This document shows positions 58,908 to 64,000 of a DNA stretch of 64,000 bases, piece after piece. The stretch is taken from contig CAWACW010000013.1 in NCBI GenBank assembly GCA_963780635.1, positions 310,001-374,000 of the forward strand, given 5' to 3'. Position numbers and translations under genes: made by a program. The notes beneath the pieces are model-generated. The model was not told where the DNA came from, ran no database searches, and saw only the letters and a program-made list of their open reading frames with translations. The DNA is from DATEPR01 sp963780635 (GTDB taxonomy: Bacteria > Actinomycetota > Actinomycetes > Mycobacteriales > Pseudonocardiaceae). Position 1 is the stretch's first letter; every line of letters starts with the position of its first letter.

Positions 58908-59714
58908 ATGACGGAACTACCGGACTGGGTGCCCGAAGGGGTCGAGATCACCGTGCCGAACGCTGCGCGGGTCTACGACTACGTGCTGGGCGGTTACCAC
59001 AACTTCGCTGCGGACCGGGAGTTCGTGGAGCAGGCCCTGAAGGTGTGGCCCGAGGCCGCGACGGTCGGCCACGCGAACCGGGCGTTCATGCGCCGTTCGG
59101 TGCGCTGGCTGGTGGACAACGGCATCCGGCAGTTCCTCGATCTGGGCTCCGGCATCCCGACGCTGGGCAACGTGCACGAGATCGCGCAGGGCGCCGCACC
59201 CGAGTCCCGCGTGGTCTACGTCGACATCGACCCGGTCGCCGTCGCGCACAGCAAGGCGATCCTGGCCGACAACCCGCTCGCCGACGCGCTGCAGGCCGAC
59301 CTGCGCGACACGGCAGCCATCATGGCCGACGACTGCGTGAACGGGCTGCTCGACTTCGCCCAGCCGGTAGCCGTGCTGTTCAACTCGGTACTGCACTTCG
59401 TGCCGGGCACCGACGACGTCATCGCCATGATCCGGCGCATTCGGGACGTCCTGGTGAACGGCAGCTACATCGCCATCACGCACGGCACACCCGTGGCGGC
59501 GCTGACGGACGAGCAGGAACAGGTGAGGGCGCTCTACCGGAGCACGCCGACGCAGGGCCACCTGCGCACGGTGGACGAGGTGCGGGCGATGCTCGCCGGG
59601 ATGGAACTGCTGCCGCCCGGCATCGTCCCGGTCACCGACTGGCGCCCCGATCCCGAGGAGGCCGACGACATCCCGCAACCCGCGATGCTGGCTGTCGTGG
59701 CACGCCAGGTGTGA
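58908..59714 (+). CDS. SAM-dependent methyltransferase, PF04672 (DUF574) type
   Basis: 268 residues from ATG 58908. The N-terminal ARVYDYVLGGYHNFAADREF signature and QFLDLGSGIPTLGNVHEIAQ (SAM motif I near 80), VVYVDIDPVAVAHSKAIL, VLFNSVLHFVPGTDD are diagnostic of the actinobacterial S-adenosyl methyltransferase family. Substrate unknown; members are numerous in these genomes and often solitary. It is preceded by a truncated copy of itself. Confidence 0.92.
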   Translation: MTELPDWVPEGVEITVPNAARVYDYVLGGYHNFAADREFVEQALKVWPEAATVGHANRAFMRRSVRWLVDNGIRQFLDLGSGIPTLGNVHEIAQGAAPESRVVYVDIDPVAVAHSKAILADNPLADALQADLRDTAAIMADDCVNGLLDFAQPVAVLFNSVLHFVPGTDDVIAMIRRIRDVLVNGSYIAITHGTPVAALTDEQEQVRALYRSTPTQGHLRTVDEVRAMLAGMELLPPGIVPVTDWRPDPEEADDIPQPAMLAVVARQV

Positions 59715-59750
59715 CTGGCCCGCCTTTGCCTGTGCCGCAACGGGTTTCGG

Positions 59751-60251
59751 TCAGGGCGTGAGGTACTGGGCCGTCGAGCCGGTCAGTGGCATCGGCTCCA
59801 GGCCCAGCTTCCGGTGGTCCCAGGAGCGGATCCGGTCGGCGACCACGCGGACCGCGACACGCTTGTTCATCAGTGCGTCGACCCCCGGCCGCAGGTCCGG
59901 TGTGTACGGTCCGTAGTACCGCTCCCACACACCGATGCCGACGCGCAACAGGTCAGCCGGCTCTCCTGACACCGCGGCCCGGCCCTCGATGGCCACTCCG
60001 CGCAGCAGGTCGTAGGTCTGGCCGTCCTCGATCATGCACGTGATGCGGTCGTCGCGGCGGAGGTTGACGACCTTCTGCGACTTCGCCTTCGTCTCGAACC
60101 AGATCTCGCCGTCCAGCACCGCGTACCACATGGCCACCAGGTGCGGCAGGCCGTTGGGGCCGATGGTCGCGAGCGTGGCCGTGCGGCTGCGCTCGACGAA
60201 AGCGGTGATCTCGTCGTCGGTCATCCGGATCTGTGCCCGCTGCTTCGCCAC
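59751..60251 (-). CDS. FMN/F420-binding split-barrel (PPOX-class) protein
   Basis: 166 residues, GTG start. Pyridoxamine-5'-phosphate-oxidase-like fold: TATLATIGPNGLPHLVAMWYAV, IWFETKAKSQKVVNLRRDDRITCMIEDG, and the tail VVADRIRSWDHRKLG typical of F420-dependent or flavin-reductase members. A redox or deazaflavin reductase role is likely but substrate unknown. Convergent with the methyltransferase gene. Confidence 0.87.
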   Translation of the reverse strand: MAKQRAQIRMTDDEITAFVERSRTATLATIGPNGLPHLVAMWYAVLDGEIWFETKAKSQKVVNLRRDDRITCMIEDGQTYDLLRGVAIEGRAAVSGEPADLLRVGIGVWERYYGPYTPDLRPGVDALMNKRVAVRVVADRIRSWDHRKLGLEPMPLTGSTAQYLTP

Positions 60252-60319
60252 GATCTCACCCTACCCACGGGTAGTCAGGCTGCGGTCCGGGCAGGCGCTG
60301 GTGGCGCTAGGGTTGCGAG

Positions 60320-60553
60320 ATGGAGCGAGTCGATCACGTGGCGGTCGCCGAGGTGCTGGCCAGGCTGGCCGAGTTGGAGCACGGCGCGAGGATCGGCGTG
60401 GACGAGGCAGAACGGCTCGTCGGTCCGGATCCGGCCGCGGTGCTGCGGCAACGCACGTTCAGCGAGGGCGAGGTATCCGCCCTGATCCAGGCGCAGCGCC
60501 TGGTCCGGGAGACCGCCGGCTGGCCGGTGGAAGCGGACTCGAACCGCACCTGA
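60320..60553 (+). CDS. Small hypothetical protein
   Basis: 77 residues, ATG at 60320, predicted mostly helical and acidic (VAVAEVLARLAELEHGARIGVDEAERL). I recognise no domain. It reads toward the TetR gene 46 bp downstream and its codon use fits coding DNA (strong GC third positions), so it is probably real. Confidence 0.5.
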   Translation: MERVDHVAVAEVLARLAELEHGARIGVDEAERLVGPDPAAVLRQRTFSEGEVSALIQAQRLVRETAGWPVEADSNRT

Positions 60554-60599
60554 CCGCGCGGCCCGCGGTCGCGGTGCTGGTCAGGGGGATACTGGACGT

Positions 60600-61172
60600 A
60601 TGACCGAGGACCCGTTCGCCGCGCCGGTGGGCCTGCGGGCCGACGCGCGCCGCAACCGCGCCCGGGTGCTGCGCGCGGCACAGGAGGCGTTCGCGGCCGA
60701 GGGTCTGTCCGTGCCGCTGGACGAGATCGCGCGTCGTGCGGGCGTGGGCGCGGGCACCGTGTACCGGCACTTCCCCACCAAGGAAGCCCTGTTCGAGACG
60801 ATCGTGATCGGCCGGGTCCGCGAGATGGGCGAGCGGATCACGGCATGGGCGCAGTCGCCCGATCCCGGCCCCGCGTTCTTCGCGATGATGACCGACCTGG
60901 TCGAGCAGGGTGCGATAAAACGGGACCTGATGGACGCGCTGACCGCGGCGGGCGTCGACGTGTCGGCCGCGCTGGAACGGGAGCGGATCGGGCTCCAGGA
61001 GTCCATGAACACGCTGCTGATCAGGGCCCAGACCGCCGGCTCCGTCCGGCCCGACATCGACATCCACGACCTGTCCACGCTGCTGGCCACGATGTTCCTG
61101 GCGTCGGCACAACGGGGATCGGGCGTGCCGAAGGGTGTGCTGGCCGTGGTACTCGACGGCCTGCGCGGCTGA
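60600..61172 (+). CDS. TetR-family transcriptional regulator
   Basis: 190 residues. HTH: RVLRAAQEAFAAEGLSVPLDEIARRAGVGAGTVYRHFPTKEALFETIVIGRV; effector domain similar to TetR_C_SbtR types. Target unknown. It converges on a second TetR gene (6 bp between coding ends) with a similar HTH, GVGVATLYRRFPSKDDL, but a different C-terminal half. Confidence 0.92.
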   Translation: MTEDPFAAPVGLRADARRNRARVLRAAQEAFAAEGLSVPLDEIARRAGVGAGTVYRHFPTKEALFETIVIGRVREMGERITAWAQSPDPGPAFFAMMTDLVEQGAIKRDLMDALTAAGVDVSAALERERIGLQESMNTLLIRAQTAGSVRPDIDIHDLSTLLATMFLASAQRGSGVPKGVLAVVLDGLRG

Positions 61173-61178
61173 CGGACC

Positions 61179-61766
61179 TCAGCGGCCGGGTAGCGGGCTC
61201 GCCGAGGCGGGCCGTAGCGCGTCCAGCACGAGCACCAGATAGCGCCGCCACTGATCGCCACCCGACTCGGTGCGGCGCAGGGTGCTGAACAGCATGAACA
61301 CCAGCGGCGGCAGGTCGGCCGGCGTGAGGTCGGTGCGGATCACGCCTGCGTCCTGGCCGTGGCGGACGATGGTCGCGAGTTCGGGGAAGAACCGGGACAT
61401 GATCGCGTCGACGAGCTTGCCGGGATCACGGGCCGCCTTGATCGTCGCGCGTTCCTCCGCGGCCACGGTGAGCGCCGCGTCCAGGGTGGCGAACAGGCCC
61501 TGCCACGGGTCGGCGTCGGCGAGCGCGAGCGCCATCACCGGTTCGATCTGGTCGGCATAGCGCCATTCCACGATCGCGCGGATCAGGTCGTCCTTGCTGG
61601 GGAAGCGCCGGTACAGCGTCGCGACGCCCACTCCGGCCCGGCGCGCGACCTCCTCCAGCGCGACGTCGGTGCCCGATTCGGCGAACGCCGCCCAGGCCGC
61701 GCGGACGATGCGCTCCGCGTTGCGCGCCGCGTCGGCTCGCAGCGGGCGGGTCGCGGCGACGTCCAT
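61179..61766 (-). CDS. TetR-family regulator divergent from a P450
   Basis: 195 residues from ATG 61766; the frame is open upstream across the P450 start but only as shadow. HTH: RIVRAAWAAFAESGTDVALEEVARRAGVGVATLYRRFPSKDDLIRAIVEW. The C-terminal domain is of the SbtR-like type. It is divergent from the P450 across 100 bp that contain an imperfect palindrome, so it probably represses the P450 and itself. Confidence 0.92.
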   Translation of the reverse strand: MDVAATRPLRADAARNAERIVRAAWAAFAESGTDVALEEVARRAGVGVATLYRRFPSKDDLIRAIVEWRYADQIEPVMALALADADPWQGLFATLDAALTVAAEERATIKAARDPGKLVDAIMSRFFPELATIVRHGQDAGVIRTDLTPADLPPLVFMLFSTLRRTESGGDQWRRYLVLVLDALRPASASPLPGR

Positions 61767-61827
61767 GACCAGCACCGTAACAGAATTCAGCCGGACTGAT
61801 AGTCCACTTTCAGTTATGCTAGGCTCG

Positions 61828-61856
61828 ATCAAACGATAGTTGGATATCGCTTTGAT
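61828..61856. promoter_or_regulatory. Imperfect palindrome at the P450 start, candidate TetR operator
   Basis: ATCAAACGATA (61828-61838) and TATCGCTTTGAT (61845-61856) are complementary apart from one bulged base. The region 61780-61860 is AT-rich for this genome, as expected for facing promoters of the TetR and P450 genes. Confidence 0.45.
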
Positions 61857-61866
61857 GGGACGGGCC

Positions 61867-63087
61867 ATGACCGATACGTCCACCCAGCCGCCGCGCCGGA
61901 TGCCCATCCACGTTCGCCGGGACAAGTTCGATCCGGTCCCCGAGCTGACCCGGCTGCGCGAGGAAGCGCCGCTGACCCGCGTGCAGACACCGTGGGGCAC
62001 GAACGCCTGGCTCGCCACGCGATACCAGGAGGTCCGGCAGGTTCTGGGCGACGCGGCCCACTTCAGCAACCAAGCCGGCATCGGCAGGCGCGGCCCGTTG
62101 CAGGGCGGCGACTCCGAGTCGCAGTCCACATCGGACCAGCGCATTACCACCGGGTTCCTGCTGGGCTATGACCCGCCCGACCACACGCGGCTACGCAGGC
62201 TGCTCACGGCCGAGTTCACGGTGGCCAGGATGCGCAGGCTGCGGCCCAGGGTGGAGGCCATCGTCGCCGAGCACCTGGACGCGATGGCACAGGGCACCGA
62301 GGCCGACCTGGTCGCCGCGTTCGCGCTGCCGGTGCCGTCGCTGGTGATCTGCGAACTACTCGGCGTGCCCTACGAGGACCGCGCCGACTTCCAGCGGCTG
62401 AGCCGATCCCGCCTGGACATGTCCGAGGACATCGAGGTCCGGATCGCCGCGGGCGACGAGGCGCGCCGGTACATGGCGGGCCTGATCGCGCAACAGCGCC
62501 GCTCCCCCGGCGACGGCCTGATCGGCATGCTGATCCGGGAGCACGGCGACGAGATCGGCGACGGCGAGCTGACCGGCGTCGCGGACCTGCTGCTGATCGC
62601 CGGCCACGAGACCACGTCCAACATGCTCGGCCTGGGCACCCTGCTGTTGCTGCGCAACCCCGACCAGCTGGCCCTGATGCGCGACCCGGCCAACGTCGAG
62701 GCGGGCGTCGAGGAGCTGATGCGGTACCTGTCGGTGGTGCACACGGTCGTGCCGAGGATGGCCGTGGCGGACATCGAGATCGCGGGCGAGCAGATCAAGG
62801 CAGGCGAACCGGTGCTGTGCTCGCTGCCCGCGGCCAACCGCGATCCCGCGCTGGGTGAGGACATGGATCGGGTCGACCTGACCAGGGCCGTCACCACGCA
62901 CCTGGCCTTCGGCCACGGCATTCACCACTGCCTGGGCGCACCGCTGGCCAGGATGGAGATGCGCATCGCGTACCCGGCACTGTTCGACCGGTTCCCGACG
63001 CTGAAGCTGGCGGTGCCGTTCGACGATGTCGAATTCCGCGCGTTCTCGGTGGTCTTCGGACTCGCCGGTCTCCCCGTCACGTGGTGA
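61867..63087 (+). CDS. Cytochrome P450
   Basis: 406 residues from ATG 61867 (GGGACGGG upstream); ATG 61855 is possible but overlaps the palindrome. Class I bacterial P450: I-helix LLLIAGHETTSNML, ExxR in EELMRYLSVVHT, and heme loop FGHGIHHCLGAPLARMEM with the axial Cys at about residue 351. Soluble, related to CYP105/107-type hydroxylases acting on macrolides, terpenes or xenobiotics. No ferredoxin gene is adjacent. Probably controlled by the divergent TetR. Confidence 0.95.
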   Translation: MTDTSTQPPRRMPIHVRRDKFDPVPELTRLREEAPLTRVQTPWGTNAWLATRYQEVRQVLGDAAHFSNQAGIGRRGPLQGGDSESQSTSDQRITTGFLLGYDPPDHTRLRRLLTAEFTVARMRRLRPRVEAIVAEHLDAMAQGTEADLVAAFALPVPSLVICELLGVPYEDRADFQRLSRSRLDMSEDIEVRIAAGDEARRYMAGLIAQQRRSPGDGLIGMLIREHGDEIGDGELTGVADLLLIAGHETTSNMLGLGTLLLLRNPDQLALMRDPANVEAGVEELMRYLSVVHTVVPRMAVADIEIAGEQIKAGEPVLCSLPAANRDPALGEDMDRVDLTRAVTTHLAFGHGIHHCLGAPLARMEMRIAYPALFDRFPTLKLAVPFDDVEFRAFSVVFGLAGLPVTW

Positions 63088-63117
63088 GACGCGCCGACCG
63101 CGGATAGCCTGGTGCAC

Positions 63118-63549
63118 ATGGCAACGGACCAACTTCCCGACCCGGGCACCACGCTCGGTGAGACCGTGCGCGAGCGACTGGCCAGCGAGCAGGTCATCTG
63201 GCTGACGACGGTCGGCAAGGACGGGACACCCCAACCGAACCCGGTGTGGTTTCTGTACGACCACGGCGAGATCCTGGTCTACAACCTGCACTCGGCCCAC
63301 CGCCTGGCGCACGTCCGCCAGCGCCCGCAGGTGTCGCTGAACTTCGACAGCGACGGCCACGGCGGCAACGTCGTCGTGATCGCCGGGCTGGCGAGGATCG
63401 TGACGACCGAGCCACTGCCGTCCGAGCACGCGGGGTACGTGGCCAAGTACGGGCAGCCGATGGCCAACGTCAGCGGCAGCGCCGAGAAGTTCGCGGCGAG
63501 CTACAACGTGGCGATGCGCATCGAGATCCGGAAGGTCCGGGGCTTCTGA
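63118..63549 (+). CDS. PPOX-class F420-dependent oxidoreductase
   Basis: 143 residues from ATG 63118 (GTG 63112 is possible). Split-barrel motifs: VIWLTTVGKDGTPQPNPVWFLYDHGEILVYNL, HVRQRPQVSLNFD, GGNVVVIAGLARI, and the C-terminal IEIRKVRGF typical of the TIGR03667-type family. Expected to use F420H2 or flavin for reduction of an unknown compound. It follows the P450 by 30 bp and may be cotranscribed with it. Confidence 0.9.
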   Translation: MATDQLPDPGTTLGETVRERLASEQVIWLTTVGKDGTPQPNPVWFLYDHGEILVYNLHSAHRLAHVRQRPQVSLNFDSDGHGGNVVVIAGLARIVTTEPLPSEHAGYVAKYGQPMANVSGSAEKFAASYNVAMRIEIRKVRGF

Positions 63550-63566
63550 GGCTCGGCTGGTGACGG

Positions 63567-63740
63567 TCAGTGGGCGAGCTTGCCCGCCCGCGCGTCCGCC
63601 AGCAGCCAAGCCACGTTGTCGCACGACAGCACCGGCCCGGCCGGGTTCTTGCTGTCCCGCAGCGCGCCACGATCCCGCCGCACCTCGACACAGGAGTCGC
63701 TGCCGTCGCTGCGGGTCGATTTCCGCCAATCGTCAGTCAC
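63567..63740 (-). CDS. DUF397 protein
   Basis: 57 residues, GTG start overlapping the upstream regulator's stop by 8 bp. The full DUF397 motif is present: WRKSTRSDGSDSCVEVRRD, VLRDSKNPAGPVL-like ALRDSKNPAGPVL and the WLLADARAGKL end. Such small proteins pair with XRE-DUF5753 (WhiJ-like) regulators in actinomycete development and may form a regulator-antagonist pair. Confidence 0.93.
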   Translation of the reverse strand: MTDDWRKSTRSDGSDSCVEVRRDRGALRDSKNPAGPVLSCDNVAWLLADARAGKLAH

Positions 63741-64000
63741 GGGGTGTCCTCTCCAATTCACGCAGCCGGTTGACCAACAACGCTCTGGATACCGCTTCGC
63801 TGGATGATACAGCGCGCAGTTGATCGAGAGATTGCAGATAGCCATGGACATCCGCCGGATCGTGCAGAAATAGCCCCGCAGGGCCGGTGTCAACATGGAC
63901 TACGGATCGGTCCAGGACCATGAACGGACCGTCCAGGCATCGCTGCCAACCACACGCGAACGGCACCAGACGCACATGGAGATTTGGCGACTCGATGAGC
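63733..64000 (-). CDS. XRE-type regulator with DUF5753 domain, 5' end outside the window
   Basis: The last 88 codons of a minus-strand gene whose start lies beyond base 64000. The residues LIESPNLHVRLVPF, GPFMVLD, SVVHVDTGPAGLFL and DVHGYLQSLDQLRAVSSSEAVSRALL match the C-terminal DUF5753 domain; the N-terminal HTH is not in the window. Coupled to the DUF397 gene. Confidence 0.85.
   Translation of the reverse strand, partial: LIESPNLHVRLVPFACGWQRCLDGPFMVLDRSVVHVDTGPAGLFLHDPADVHGYLQSLDQLRAVSSSEAVSRALLVNRLRELERTPRD

Overview
The window is chromosomal DNA from a high-GC actinomycete. GTG and TTG starts are frequent and genes are often coupled by ATGA or GTGA overlaps. Its family content (DUF5753 regulator plus DUF397 partner, SAM methyltransferase of the PF04672 type, F420-type split-barrel oxidoreductases, an ECF sigma factor with TPR tail plus DGPF protein, a LigD polymerase, a Pls/PosA peptide synthetase) fits the Pseudonocardiaceae or close relatives. 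The family placement is inference; no rRNA or tRNA lies in the window. I saw no insertion sequence, prophage or CRISPR array.

Layout. 1-5 kb: the 3' part of a fused double ABC exporter, a YciO-type protein and a methyltransferase. 5-13 kb: a large secreted subtilase-like protein with a strong terminator, a PHP phosphoesterase, a lipoprotein, an APS kinase divergent from a sulfotransferase-like gene, and a HAD phosphatase. 13-24.5 kb: an MpaB-type oxygenase, MBL hydrolase, two NAD(P) oxidoreductases, a three-gene phenolic-lipid operon (type III PKS, membrane methyltransferase, flavoprotein; srsABC-like), a LigD phosphoesterase-polymerase, an acyl-CoA dehydrogenase and an ECF42/DGPF pair. 24.5-34 kb: a DUF998 gene coupled to one frame that joins a DMT-type membrane domain to a GT4 glycosyltransferase, 1.35 kb of palindromic repeat DNA, then a Pls/PosA-type peptide synthetase gene broken by five single-base insertions, with a coupled M1 peptidase.

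34-44 kb: ornithine cyclodeaminase-like gene, a small gene remnant, an amidohydrolase, an operon of MaoC hydratase, two acyl-CoA dehydrogenase subunits and TetR, and a two-component system next to a DUF4153/4173 membrane protein. 44-52.7 kb: an alkaline-phosphatase-like enzyme, glutathione peroxidase, a repeat-filled spacer, a large LuxR-type ATPase regulator, gnd, and an MFS exporter with a palindrome-rich leader. 52.7-58 kb: a glycerol locus in which an IclR regulator and glpK face glpF and a second glpK across two matching palindromes. 58-64 kb: methyltransferase with a truncated duplicate upstream, F420/FMN split-barrel proteins, two TetR regulators, a cytochrome P450, and a DUF397/DUF5753 pair cut by the window end.

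Most convincing oddities: the five same-direction frameshifts in the peptide synthetase (removing five bases restores exactly 1297 codons), the subtilase-like protein with Gln at the usual catalytic His position, the hairpin repeat field before the synthetase gene, the DMT-GT4 fusion frame, and the paired glycerol-locus operators.
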